Source: Neoscytalidium dimidiatum
Taxonomy: Eukaryota > Ascomycota > Dothideomycetes > Botryosphaeriales > Botryosphaeriaceae
Direction of reading: 5' to 3'
DNA: 64,000 bases
Assembly (NCBI GenBank): GCA_037367355.1
Contig: CM074701.1
Location: 2,604,001-2,668,000, forward strand
Shown piece after piece: positions 34,809-45,526 of the stretch. The notes beneath the pieces were generated by a model. That model saw only the letters and a list, made by a program, of their open reading frames with translations, did no database searches and had not been told where the DNA came from. The translations under genes were made by a program, and so were the position numbers. Numbering within the stretch: the stretch's first letter is position 1; each line of letters opens with the position of its first letter.

Positions 34809-36257
34809 TTACGCCTTTCCACCACCCTCCTTCTCAACCTGCGCGACAATCTCGTCCACCATCAGCTGGCAGCACCCCAAGTACCTTGTCGGATCACACA
34901 GCCTATCCAACTCCTCCCCGTCCAAGCTCTTGGTCACCACCTCCACCCTCTCCAGGCTCTCCCTCAACGAAATGCCCTCCTCATGCGCCGTCACGCACGC
35001 CTTGTACACAATCTCATGCGCCTCCTGCCTCCCCGTCTTAACCGCCAGCCCCATCATCACCGCCTCGGCCACAATCAAGCCCCTCGAGCTCTCCAAGTTC
35101 CCCTTCATCCGCCCGACGTCGACGCGCAACCCGCCCAGCGCAAACGTGGCCTGGGCCAAGCTCCCGACGCAGGCCACGAAGGCGGTCGGCAGGGCGGCCC
35201 ACTCGAGGTGCCAGGGCCCGCTGGCGCGCTCGAAGTCGGCGACCATGGCGTCGAGGGCGAGGCCGGCCTGGGCGCGCAGGAGCCGGCTCTGGGCGAGCAC
35301 GGCCTCGGACGAGATGGGGTTGCGCTTCTGCGGCATGGTGCTGCTGGCGCCGCGGAGCGGGGCGTACGGCTCGGCGGCCTCGCCCACCTCGCTCGACGAC
35401 AGCACGATGACGTCGAGCGCGACCTTGCCCAGCGTGCCGCCCACCAGCGCCAGGAACTGCACCACCTCGGCCACCGTGTCGCGCGCCACGTGCCACGTCA
35501 CGACCGGGTCGCGCAGCCCCAGCAGCGCGGCCAGGCGGCGGCGCACGCGCAGGCCCGCGTCCGTGGGGCCGAGCGAGGCGAGCGTGCCGGCGGCGCCGCC
35601 GAACTGCGCGAGCAGGGCGGTGGTCTCGAGCGCGGCGAGGCGGTCGAGGTGGCGGCGGATGGAGGAGAGGTAGACGGCGGCTTTGTAGCCGAAGGTGATG
35701 GGCAGCGCGTGCTGCAGGTGCGTGCGGCCGGCCATGGGCGTGTCGCGGTACTGCACGGCGAGGCGGGCGAGGATGTCGCGGAGGGTGCGGAGGTGGGTGG
35801 AGACGAGGGCGAGGCCGCGCTTGATGAGGAGGACGGAGGCCAGGTCCATGATGTCTTGCGTTGTCGCGCCCCAGTGGATGTAGCCGGCTGTAAAGCGTGG
35901 TGGTGGTGGTGGTGGTGGTTAGCTCGTCGGGTTGGTGCTGGGCGCGGGGGGGCACGCACATGCTTCTCCGGGGACCATCGTGGACAGCTGCTCGACTAGT
36001 GGTAGGACTGGGTACCCGACGATTTCGGTCCGAGCCGCGAGCAGGTCCCAGTCGATCTTGGCGACGTCGCTGTGCTGCTTGATCGAGGCGGCGGCGGAGG
36101 CGGGGATGATGCCCTCGTCGCTCTCGGCTTGAGCGAGTGCGCATTCGGCCTCGATCATGGCGGCCACGAAGGAGCGCTCCGAGAAGATCTGGCGAACTTC
36201 ATCGGTGCCGAAGATGTTTCCGAAAAGCTTGGAGTCAAACACGGTGGTAGCCGACAT
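34809..36257 (-). CDS. 3-carboxy-cis,cis-muconate cycloisomerase-like lyase (PcaB/adenylosuccinate lyase superfamily)
   Basis: Exons 36257-35960 and 35887-34809 give 458 aa, the usual length. The superfamily signature SSTMPQKRNP is present, with GYIHWGATTQD (first conserved region) and GRTHLQHALPITFG (second). These three regions build the shared active site of the fumarase/ASL/CMLE superfamily. Residue choice around GATTQDIMD and QKRNPISSE favours the bacterial-type carboxymuconate cycloisomerase of protocatechuate breakdown over purine synthesis, but the substrate is not certain. The 72-nt intron contains a (TGG)n microsatellite (plus-strand 35898-35919). No other beta-ketoadipate pathway gene is nearby. 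Cytosolic. Confidence 0.85.
35898..35919. repeat. (TGG)n microsatellite inside the cycloisomerase intron
   Basis: Seven TGG units in the only intron of the cycloisomerase-like gene; length polymorphism is likely. Confidence 0.8.
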
Positions 36258-37288
36258 GGCGGATGTGTTGTAATTGAGCGGGGCTGATTCGCGGAGGTGG
36301 AGTGACTACAGTGCGGGACGGTCTGCTTAAGTATTGCACGGGCCGAGCTTGGGAGAGCTTGTGCGAAAGCTTTTCCAAGGCATAGCAAGGAGCGTCCCCA
36401 CTTTCCTCTCGGAATGAAGTGCGGTTTGTAGCAAATAACAATCCGGTACGCCCTCAATGGTGGTGCGTTGGAGATGCTGTAACGAGTAAGTAGGTGGTCG
36501 GCAGACGGCAATTGCACGGACCCCGCAGAGCAAACGTTGCGATCTCGGAGGCCCCGCTGACGTAAATGCCCGGGGAGCTCCTCAATTGAGAGCTGTATAT
36601 CCATGCAATCAGGCCCGCTTACTCCGAAGCCGGACGGCGGTATCACGATGGCTCAGCAGTTTCCCTACGGGCTGGTTGGTCTACAATGCTTCCATCTGCC
36701 TGATGCAGTGATAACGTTGCTGGATGGGACCCTGGGGTTACGTGTGGCAATCGCGTTCCCTCAAATGGATCTGGCACTGGGTTACCTCGATCGGGGAATC
36801 CCGCAAATTCTGAGAGCCTTCCTTCACCCAGCTTAGTACTTAATCACCGGTGGTCCAGGTTGAGCTTCATCGGGCCGCGAACGGGCATTAGAACCTTACC
36901 ACCATACTTTGAATCCTGCGTTACCTAGCAAAAATAAATTATTGATACTTTTAATTACAGCGTGCGGGTCAACTTCGACTACTGATCTCGATATAAGCCA
37001 TTACTATAAGCTGAAACCTTTTTTTTTTTTTTAATTAGAAGAAAAGCTCTCTGTCACTGATCGCGTTCCATAAACAGCTGTGTGATTTGGAACTCTCATG
37101 GCCTACTGTCAACATAATTAAAGGTCACACTACACTTCCGTCGAATTCACCAGTGCTTTTGATCAGCCTGTATGAACTCCTGTATCACCTCAAACGTATT
37201 GACAATGCATTCTCTTAGACATATTCATATCGAGTCAACAGAGGACCGCCGGTCCCGGAAAAAAAAAAAATCCTAACAAGGAAAAACT
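36258..37288. other. Intergenic region with homopolymer runs
   Basis: Contains a T-run at about 37019-37032 and an A-run at 37259-37270. A 77-codon ORF at 36603-36836 has no domain. Upstream side of the cycloisomerase-like gene and downstream side of the large secreted protein. Confidence 0.4.
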
Positions 37289-39356
37289 TCAACCAAGCAC
37301 CAAGTCATTGTCCCTCCAGGCCGCGAAGTAGCAATCAAACTCCCTCTCAAAGCCCGCACCCAGCCCCTTCCACGCGCCAGGCACGCCGTCCGACCTGACA
37401 TCGTCGCACCAGTAGTACACCGACGACCTCGCTTTCGTCTTCCCGTCGGTCTTGCCCGTGTTCCACGTGGACGTGTAGAAGAAACTGCCATCCTTCGGGT
37501 AGCTCATCTCGACGTTGGTGCGATCCTTGTACGTCGCCGACGACACGGACAGCTTGATGTCGTACGGCGCGCCCTTGATGGTGCCGCCCATGCCGCTCTC
37601 CTTGTCGGTGCTGACCGTCTCCGGGCCGGCGACCTTCTCGTCGACGCTGTTGTACATGGTCCACTCGATCGAGCCCGTCGCCGCCTCCATCTTCTGGTGG
37701 AAGTGCAGCCGGTACGGGTCCGCGCCGCCGGTGCCGTCCAGGCTGTACGCGACGCAGTCCTGGAAGTACTGGCCGCCGCGCTTGGCGATGGTCGTGTCCG
37801 TGTCGCAGCCGTTGTTGAGCGTCGAGAAGGCCTTCTTGCACGCGTCCACGTCGAGCTTCGAGTTCGCCGGGCAGCGGTCCGTGCTGTGGAACTGCGCCTT
37901 GAGGTAGATGTTCTGTCGCCCTTGGCCGATCGTCTTGCCCGTGCCCCACGGGTTGTACGTGTACGAGATGCCGTTGTCGGTGTTGAGCTCCTTGTCGGCG
38001 TTGCTCTCGCAGAAGTCTGTGTGGAGGAGTAGGAGTCAGTGTGCGGGTTTATTGGGATTTTGGGGGGGAGGGACCCCACGGAGGGGTGGTAAGGGGTGGA
38101 CGCACCTTTGAGCGCGGCTTCGATGCCGGATTGGCGCATGGCTACGCGGTATGGAAGAGAAGGGTACTCAATGTCGCCGCTTGACTTGCCGCATTCGAGT
38201 TCAGGCTCGCGGGTCACCGTGGGGGCAGGCGTTGAGAAAACAACGGTAGGGGGCATGGTCTGGCCGGAAGTGTACCTGTAGCGGGTCAGCATACCTCTCG
38301 TGCCAGAGAAGAATTGGGTGAGGCATACGGGCAAGCATTGTAAGGGCTCGTGGTCGACGTAGCGACGGGGTACATCTTATTGTCAGAACATTGGCAGTAT
38401 TCCTTTGGCTCCCTTGGCTGGTTCGGAGCTCCGCCGTGAACACACCAGGGGCCCGTCGGCTCGGGAAACCAGTCGGTATTCGTCTTGGCGATTTCGGTGA
38501 TCATGGCCTCCACCCTAGACGACATCGAGGAGTAATCTTCGGGGCTGGCGGTTTCGAAGGCGTCATCGAACATCAGAATGGTCGTCGTCTCCTGCTTTGT
38601 CGATGTCGTCGTCTCCTTGGACCCCTCCTCCGCGGCCTTCTTGGGGTCAATGCCGAAGTTCATCTTCTTGATGGCGCCTGCGTTCTTCTTCAACTCCCTG
38701 AGGAAGAGATACGCCGCAGCCGCGTATAAGGTACGTGTGTTCATGGCGTATGAGGCGAGTCGAGCGAGGACAGGCTGCAGGCCGGTTGCCCAAAGCTCGG
38801 CTTCCATTCGCTCGATCATGTACTCCACTAAGTCTTGTTCTGAGCGCGCGCAAGAGAACTCGTCACGTTTGGCCTTTACCAAAGGCGTGCAGAATTTGCC
38901 CACCAGTCCCTCGAGGTCTGAGATACCTGAAGGGGAGATGACAAGTTCGATGCTGTCGACCTCTGCGCCGTTTTCAACAATGGTGGTCGGAGCCAAGGCG
39001 AACCTGGCTGTCTGCGTGGTGGTGACTGGTTGGTCGCTGATGGTTGTGGTGACGGGCTGCACTCTGATGTAGCCAGTGTCACCGGACTTCCATTTCGTAG
39101 AGCCTGTCGAATAAGCATGCTGCCTTCAAGAGGAGGAACCAATGCACTCACTGCCCTCAACTGTGAGATATTGCGTGTTCACCTCCGTGGCTGGACTATT
39201 TCTTGTAAGTCTTTTGTCTTGAACGTCTTGAACTCGGACTCACTCTTCAAGACTACTAGCCATTGCATCGCAGTCTGGTGCACCCTCGCACCATGCTGGA
39301 GTTGCAAGCAAGCCCCTGGCGCTGGCAAGCAGAAGCAACAGATGAGCTCGAATCAT
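37289..39356 (-). CDS. Large secreted protein of unknown function (609 aa, 5 exons)
   Basis: Exons 39356-39244, 39195-39152, 39103-38329, 38275-38106 and 38016-37289 join in phase to 1,830 nt. The signal peptide is MIRAHLLLLLASARGLLA. A Thr-rich segment (VQPVTTTISDQPVTTT) precedes a helical N-terminal region. Mid-protein there is a cysteine motif PKEYCQCSDNKMYP with NACPYTSGQ, seen in many secreted fungal proteins, including chitinase C-terminal regions. The C-terminal 240 residues form a Cys-containing domain (DFCESNADKELN, RCPANSKLDVDACKKAF, NNGCDTDT, YYWCDDVR, REFDCYFAAW). No catalytic motif is visible. It is probably a cell-wall or extracellular protein. Exon phases are all consistent, so the gene looks intact. 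Confidence 0.75.
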
Positions 39357-39964
39357 GATCAATGAAAATGTGCTGTGTGTGTAATGAGAGAATGTGATGG
39401 TTCTGTAGCATGAGGGCCGCAATAATCAAGGCCGCTATTCTTACTTATACCTTCCTCTCCTACCGGATATGTGTCTGGACAGCTTGCAAGTTAGAGCGAC
39501 CATCTTGACAGATGTATTTTCGGATCCAAACTCAGTGTTGGTGGAATGGTTCAGGTGACAAAGACTGGACCAGCGCGAAGAGTTGTGCCAAAAGAAATGT
39601 GGCCATGTGTTTGTGTTATTCGTTTCAAAGTTCCCTGGCCTTTAGCAACAGTGTTGGTGGAATGGTTGTGGGTGGTACATTTATGGAAAATGCAGCAAGA
39701 CTGAAGGATTTCCAGGCACAGGTTCCCTGTTTTGGGGCTGATCCAACGCACGGCTCCGGGCTGGATCTCACCACACAATCATCGCCCAGCTTCCTGAAGG
39801 AAGTACCTGAGAAATCCTCGACTTTTGGACTTGAAGAAAATAGAACATGGCCTTGACGAAGGACACGTATGTCTCTGTAGGAAGAATACAAAAGTTGAAA
39901 ATCGGCCATGCGTAAAGACCTTTGCATCCCATTCCATTCACCGCTCTGAGAAACTGTTCTCAAA
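39357..39964. other. Divergent promoter region with a 19-bp direct repeat
   Basis: Lies between two divergently transcribed secreted-protein genes. A 19-base sequence (CAGTGTTGGTGGAATGGTT) occurs at 39533-39551 and again at 39649-39667. An ORF across it (39512-39856) has no domain. Confidence 0.45.
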
Positions 39965-41318
39965 ATGAAGCTTATCTCTGTCATTCTACTCGGCGCCTGG
40001 TCTTTGCAGGCAGGCGCAGCGCTCATTCCTCGTTCTGTGCCTCCCGAAGACACACACATCCTCTCAAAGAGAGATGTCACCTGGGCCACCGGTAAAAACG
40101 CAGAAGCCAAGAAATCAGAATGTTCCGACGAATACAAGACCATCCTCGAGAATACCATGCCAGAAGTAGCCAAGCTGGCTGAAGCTGGCTCCAACGGTCT
40201 CGCCTTGATCCTGGACTTCGTCGCGAAGACTACAGATGGTCCATTCTCGAAGCTCGAGAAAAAGGACCAGGAAAGGGTCAAGAAGACCTATGTCGCACTG
40301 TTCGGTGCACCGAGTACAAAGACTTGGCCGGACCAGAAGAAGCAAATCGACGAACAGAAAGGTTCGTTCGAAAGAAAATTCAAGGCTTCACTTAGTTGTT
40401 ATGCTAACTTTTCTTTGCTGTCAGCTATGCTCGACAAGATGGCAGGCGAGTCTAGTCCATGATCAATATGAAAGCAATTGCTGACATTTGTGGATAGCTT
40501 TGCTTGATAAGAACGATGAGAAACAAACGAAGAAGAATTGGCCTTCTAAGATTCGGTTCTTCTGCAGCAGCACCTTCTTCCAAGAAACAGACCTTCAAGG
40601 CAACAAATACCAGGGGAACGACGGTACGTAGAGGTGTGACGCTAACTGGAGATGGATCAGTCGACTGATTAGAGCGTAGATGATATGGATAAAGCGGAGA
40701 AACGGGTTTTCGATACCGATCTTGAAAAATGGGTGAGAATTCGCAAGGAGGCAGACTGCACCCTGGGTGGGAAAGGGCGGCCTGCTTGGACGACGCCATA
40801 TCCGGACACGGAGGAAGACCGAATCATCTTCTGCCCCGAGTGGTTTGAAAGGTCGAAGAGCGAAGAAGCGGGAAAATCATTCACGGACTTGGACCCGACG
40901 AAAGACATTAAGGAGGGTGACTTGATGCAGATTTTCCACAAGAAGACGGGCCGCATGTATGCGACCATTTTGAATGCACTATCAAGGGGCCTGGCTGACA
41001 CTCGCATAGGATGCTCCACGAACACATGCACACCTGGACCTTCATGGGTTCCACGAGAGAAGGCGGGGTTAGCAAGGATACACGCTGTGAGTGGCTATTT
41101 TCGTAAGTGGAATACGGTGAACTGACTAGAGTCTAGTGGACGACGTCGAAGGAATCAATTCGTACGGGTGGGTCAATGCTGCTAGGCTGGTGCAAGAGAA
41201 TAAGGACAATCTCAAAAAGCCTGGGCGTAACATCGAGAACCTGGTGTTCTGGTGCATTGCCATGTACTACCCGGGCTGGGACTGGCGTGATGGGAACGCG
41301 CAGATTCCAAAAGAATAG
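39965..41318 (+). CDS. Secreted 379-aa protein, possibly an inactive metallopeptidase-like fold
   Basis: Proposed exons: 39965-40361, 40425-40445 (21 nt), 40498-40623, 40680-41086, 41130-41318, total 1,140 nt. The sign of secretion is MKLISVILLGAWSLQAGAA. A dibasic site (LSKRD) about 30 residues on suggests Kex2 processing. The pattern FFCSSTFF, IIFCPEWF, and C-terminal GINSYGWVNAARL recalls secreted deuterolysin/lysine-specific metallo-endopeptidase relatives, but no HExxH zinc motif is present, so a peptidase activity is not supported. The second intron uses a GC donor (GCGAGT). The last intron is short (43 nt) and its acceptor is uncertain; a 34-nt alternative at 41103-41136 also keeps the frame. 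Confidence 0.65.
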
Positions 41319-41864
41319 GAAGTGATCTGGCTGCGTCTGATTCCCTCTCTCTCTTTTTTTTTTTTTTTTTCTTCTTTCGCGGCAGTCCTCGCTTTTAGTA
41401 CTAGCGAGGGAATGTGTAAAGACTTAGCTACAAATATATCTGGTGTTCCAACATACCCGCATTTTAAGAGAACATTGCGATGGAGTGAAATTTTTGTTGT
41501 GGTCCAGAACAGCTCAGCATGTTGTTAAGTGCGTGGGGTCGGACGTTGTTATATGAAGAAAGGCCGCGGCATGACGTACGTGACGGCCAAATTTAGACCT
41601 GGACCCCACTGCCAACAGCGCCTTTCCCATCCTGCATTCAGCTCTTCCATCAGCTCGGGGGGAAGCCTGAGTTGGTTATCAACGTATGCTCAAATGCACG
41701 CGACCCGGCGCCCAGTCACTACCATCCGAATGCTTGCTGCTGCCTGGTAGAGCAGGCGATCAATACATATCATCACACTCCCTCGGCACCAAGTGAGTGA
41801 ACCTCATCCTCATCCTCCCGCGTTCGCACATCTCAAATACCTGTCAACCTTGAAACCTCCGAAC
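41319..41864. other. Spacer, no gene seen
   Basis: Contains a T-run at about 41347-41370 just after the preceding stop. The frame open back to 41793 lacks an ATG before 41865. Confidence 0.4.
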
Positions 41865-42314
41865 ATGCGCGTACTGGATATCATCACGTTCACCCTTCTC
41901 GATCATGTCGTTCCAATCGAGGACCCGAATACTCTCTCGGGCCGCCTGTGGCAATACGGTGACCTGCAAGAGCTTCTTGAGGCGCGCGGCATTCTCCACG
42001 TGTGCTGGAGCAGAACCGACGAGGATGCTGCTACTGTGTACCTTTTCGCGTTGTGGGAGAACGAGAGTTTTCGCGCAGACTTCCACCGCTCGAAACGCCC
42101 GACAGGCATGATCGATTGCTACCTGCGGTACCCGTGCGACCTTCGGTACATGCAGTGCCCAGCTGATTTTCGCCTCGAGGCCTTGACCGGGCATACCCTG
42201 TCGGCAGCTCTGTTGACGTTGTGTACATCTCCAAAGCCAGGAGAGGATGTTGCGCGATTGACAGAGAAGTTTGAAAGGTATGAAGCAGCCACGTCTGATG
42301 AAAGCGCCGTCTAA
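41865..42314 (+). CDS. Small ABM-like (dimeric alpha/beta barrel) protein, possibly spliced further
   Basis: ATG 41865 opens a 149-aa frame. The core HVCWSRTDEDAATVYLFALWENESFRADF follows the antibiotic-biosynthesis-monooxygenase-like pattern (strand, charged turn, strand with W-E, helix). The frame could continue past 42287 by a GT-AG intron (GTATGA donor) into an open frame up to about 42540, but that extension has no conserved feature, so I keep the single-exon version. An antisense frame of 222 codons covers the same DNA and is rejected for lack of any domain. Function unknown. Confidence 0.45.
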   Translation: MRVLDIITFTLLDHVVPIEDPNTLSGRLWQYGDLQELLEARGILHVCWSRTDEDAATVYLFALWENESFRADFHRSKRPTGMIDCYLRYPCDLRYMQCPADFRLEALTGHTLSAALLTLCTSPKPGEDVARLTEKFERYEAATSDESAV

Positions 42315-42585
42315 TGTAAGCAGAACATGGCCTAATGGCAGAATCATCTGCTCCAAAATCAACGACGAGAGATGCGTCCATGAAGGCTTTACCGAATGCT
42401 CCTGCAATCGCGGTACAAGAATCATGATGATCGCTGCGTCGTTACCACGCACCACCGCCTCAGGTAGCTCTGAAGCGCCAAAAATTGCGAGTGCAGAATC
42501 TCTGGCCAGCACCCTCCAAGGGTTTTCGCACCTTCACATCCATCACGTATGTCTCTCTATAGACTGCCCACAAGGGAGAACAAAG

Positions 42586-43733
42586 ATGTTAAACTTTCCA
42601 AAGGCCACCCTAAAGCCAGCAAAGCGGCAACCTCTCCCCGAAACCGCACCCACATCCCCCACCCGCCTCCCCGACCTCTTCAAGTGCAACAAATCCCAAT
42701 TCGGACAAAAGCTCGCATCGCCGAGCCCCTCCCTTCCAGAGCCCATCGCCGGCCCGCGCACCGACTGGGCGCCCCCGAGCGTCCCCAACCACCCCTTCCG
42801 CAACCGCCTCGCGCGCCCAGCACCCTCCACCATCCCGCGCGGCGCCGACGGCCCTCCATCCCAGCCGCGCCGCCACCGCGCAACCACCCGCTTCGCCTTC
42901 CGCGAATCCCTCCCGCACAGCGCCGCTGCCTCTTCCTCTTCCTCTTCCTCTTCCTCTTCCTCTTCCTCCTCGTCCACCCTCGACGCCGCCTGGCTCGCCC
43001 ACCTCGCCGCCGTCAGCGCCGCCCTCCCGACCGGCGCCGAGAAGGTGTTCATCCTGGCCTACCCGGACACGCGGCCGCTGGTGCTCGACCTGCTGATCGG
43101 TAAGGCACTCCTTCCCATCCGGCCACCCTCAACCCCCCCCCCCCCCCAGCCGAACTGACAACGCGTGCAGAATGCCCCAACGCACCCCCCGCCGCACCCC
43201 CAACCATCCCCGCCGCCCTGCGCCCGCACCTGTCCGCGGACCCGGTCGCGCTCCCGAACGACGCGGAGGCGGAGCGCCTCCCCCTCCCGCCCGGCGGCGG
43301 CGGCGGCGGCGGCGGCGGCCGGCTGCTCGAGGTGCTGGAGCTGCGCTTCCCCTGCGCGCGCTTCTCGGCGCTGGACGCGCGCGCGGTGGAGCTGCTGTTT
43401 GCGGATTTTGCGGCGGCGATGGGGGTGGGGACGATGTGCGTGGGGGAGGCGCGGGAGGGGGTGAGCCTGGTGCGGGAAGGCGAGGGCGGCAGCGGCTGGG
43501 TCGGAGGGGAGGGCGGGAACGAGGTGAGGTATCGGCGGCTGGTGTGGTGGGATGGGGAGGACGTGGAGGCGTGGTGGGTGAGGAGGTTCGTGGAGCAGAC
43601 GTTCGACGTGTTGGGGCGGAGGGCGTGGGCGGTGAGGGTGGCGGGGGCCCGGGTGGGCGGGGAGAGGGTCGCGTTCGAGGAGGTGGATGTGTGGAGGTGG
43701 AGGGAGGGAGGGGACGAGGACATGGGCTTTTGA
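42586..43733 (+). CDS. Uncharacterised protein with Ser and Gly homopolymer runs (358 aa)
   Basis: Exons 42586-43099 and 43171-43733 join in phase; the intron contains a 15-base C tract. The first 110 residues are Pro/Arg-rich and low complexity. A Ser run of about 15 residues is encoded by a (TCTTCC)n repeat, and a Gly run of nine by (GGC)n. Two ordered blocks are visible: AAWLAHLAAVSAALPTGAEKVFILAYPD, and RRLVWWDGEDVEAWWVRRFVEQTFDVLG in the C-terminal third. No named family is recognised. Codon use is extremely GC-rich at third positions. No signal peptide or membrane helix. Confidence 0.6.
42931..42966 (+). repeat. (TCTTCC)n coding microsatellite
   Basis: Six perfect hexamer units encoding a serine run in the gene at 42586-43733; a likely length-variable site. 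Confidence 0.85.
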
Positions 43734-43963
43734 GGTTGTTCTGGGGGGGTTTCGCCGTGATTTTCGGCTCGTGTTGAGCGCCGGAGAGCGCTTCGGTGGC
43801 GCGGGTGAACGCATTCTGCATCAGGCTCGTTAATCCTGGAAGACTGTACCTTTGTGAAGGGAGTATCGTACCTAGAAAAGCAGGGGGTCGAGCAACACAA
43901 GCTCTTCGCTCTTCCTCCTTGAAAACCGATTTGCCACGTCCGACACGCTGCTCATTTCCTCCG

Positions 43964-44587
43964 TCACAGCTCAAAAAACCACCCCATACTCCTCCGGCTC
44001 CACGCCCTCCCCGCCACCAGATCCCGACACTTCTCCCACACCATCCCCAGCGTCACGCCCTCGGCGCACTCCACCCACGCCTTCACATCCTCCTCGTACA
44101 CCAGCACCTCGACCCGCCTCGATGGCGGCTGCGTGACCAGCATCCTCCGCCACGACTCGTCGCGGCCGCCCGCGCCCGCGCCCGCGCTCTCCACCCACCT
44201 GACGCTCACCATGGGCATGTACCCGCCGTCGTAGTCGGCGTCGGGCGGCTCGTAGTGGCCGAGGCGGAACTTGCGGGTCGGCAGGTCGTTGGGGCGCGGC
44301 TGCAGGGCGCGCGGCAGGTCGGCCATGTGGCAGCGGTTGGCGGGCGGCAGGTCGCCCGGCGGGGCCAGCAGCGGCAGCAGCGGGCCGCGGTCGAGCGCGG
44401 GCACGAGGAAGAGGGCGCGCTGGAGGGCGAGCGAGGAGCGGATGACGGCGTGCCAGCGGCGGCAGACGCGCTGGGCGGAGGCGAGCAGCGTGGAGGCGGG
44501 CACGAAGAGCAGGATGTGCTCGAGGAGCTCGGTCGTGCGGAGGGTGGTGTGGGTTGCGGATGCGGTGGTCGTGGTGGTGGTGGCCAT
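43964..44587 (-). CDS. F-box protein (207 aa)
   Basis: A single-exon gene. After a Thr-rich start the F-box occupies about residues 17-57: RTTELLEHILLFVPASTLL, then RVCRRWHAVIRSS and LQRALFLVP, the classic fungal F-box pattern that binds Skp1 in SCF ubiquitin ligases. The remainder is a short variable substrate-side region with VSVRWVESAG and SWRRMLVTQPP, as in many fungal F-box proteins of this size. The C-terminus is RRSMGWFFEL. Substrate unknown. Confidence 0.85.
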   Translation of the reverse strand: MATTTTTTASATHTTLRTTELLEHILLFVPASTLLASAQRVCRRWHAVIRSSLALQRALFLVPALDRGPLLPLLAPPGDLPPANRCHMADLPRALQPRPNDLPTRKFRLGHYEPPDADYDGGYMPMVSVRWVESAGAGAGGRDESWRRMLVTQPPSRRVEVLVYEEDVKAWVECAEGVTLGMVWEKCRDLVAGRAWSRRSMGWFFEL

Positions 44588-45526
44588 GGCTTCTTTTTGC
44601 TCCCGCCTTTTTTTTTGGGGGCTCTTTTTCTACTCTTCTTTTTCTTTTCTGTTTCCCTCTCTTCTAGATTTTCTTCTCTACGTCTGTGCGTGAGGGTGAT
44701 TTTGACGGATGGTTTAATCAGCGGCTGGCGCGTTGCTTTGGTGACTCGCGTTGGTTTTGTTTGGCTTTTGTCGGTTTGGGAGGCGGGGGAAGGGCCGAAA
44801 GTGCTGGTGCCTGCTTGTTGGCTGCTGAGACATGAAGGATCCCGCGGACACCGTGGCCCAGCGCAATGGCCGTCGTTTGAGCCTTTCTGTGCGACACTAG
44901 CACTCGGTTCCATGCATCGAGTCATTTAATTATTTCCTTTCAGTCTGGGCCAGGACCAAAGGTTGAACGGAGGTTACCGCCCTCTTCGCCGGGTGAGGTC
45001 GCATGCAGTTCAGAGGCCAGTAGATGGATAGGGAATCCGGATTGCGCCATAATATTGTTATGGCCTCTCTTTAGTCTTTTGATTCAATACACCTAAGTCG
45101 TGCATAATACTAGGCTACGAAGTGTGCACACTATGGCATTCAAGTTGCACGTCAATGCTGGACGGATACGGGGTTTCCCTCCTAAAAACGACTTGGTCGT
45201 GGAATATTTCCCCTTCTGTGCATCGTAGACTCTTCCCAAACGCGATCCATGTCTCGCGAAAAAATATGACGCTGATACAAAAAGAAACATGTGAGATTGA
45301 CCTTCACAGATTACTGGTAGCGGAAGAAATCCGGCCGTTTCGCCGACATGCTGATTGGGAGGTGGTCAGTCCAGGCAGCAGCTTTACATATTTATTTACA
45401 CTCGCTCCTCTGATCCCAGCCATCCCTCGGTACTGCATATCTATCGCGTTAGCAAGACCTATCCTCTTCCACTGCCATCACTCTCCAGCTCCATTTAAAC
45501 GAGTAAAACAGAACCCCGCTGTTAAG
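44588..45526. other. Divergent promoter region
   Basis: Lies between the F-box gene and the beta-tubulin gene. It is T-rich near 44600-44680. No gene seen. Confidence 0.4.

Noticed and set aside
38286..38340. Early stop in the 609-aa secreted protein
   Set aside because: The donor at 38328 joins NACPY to TSGQ in phase, a motif order common in this protein type.
41844..42512. 222-codon minus-strand ORF
   Set aside because: Opposite strand of an ABM-like frame; no recognisable domain.
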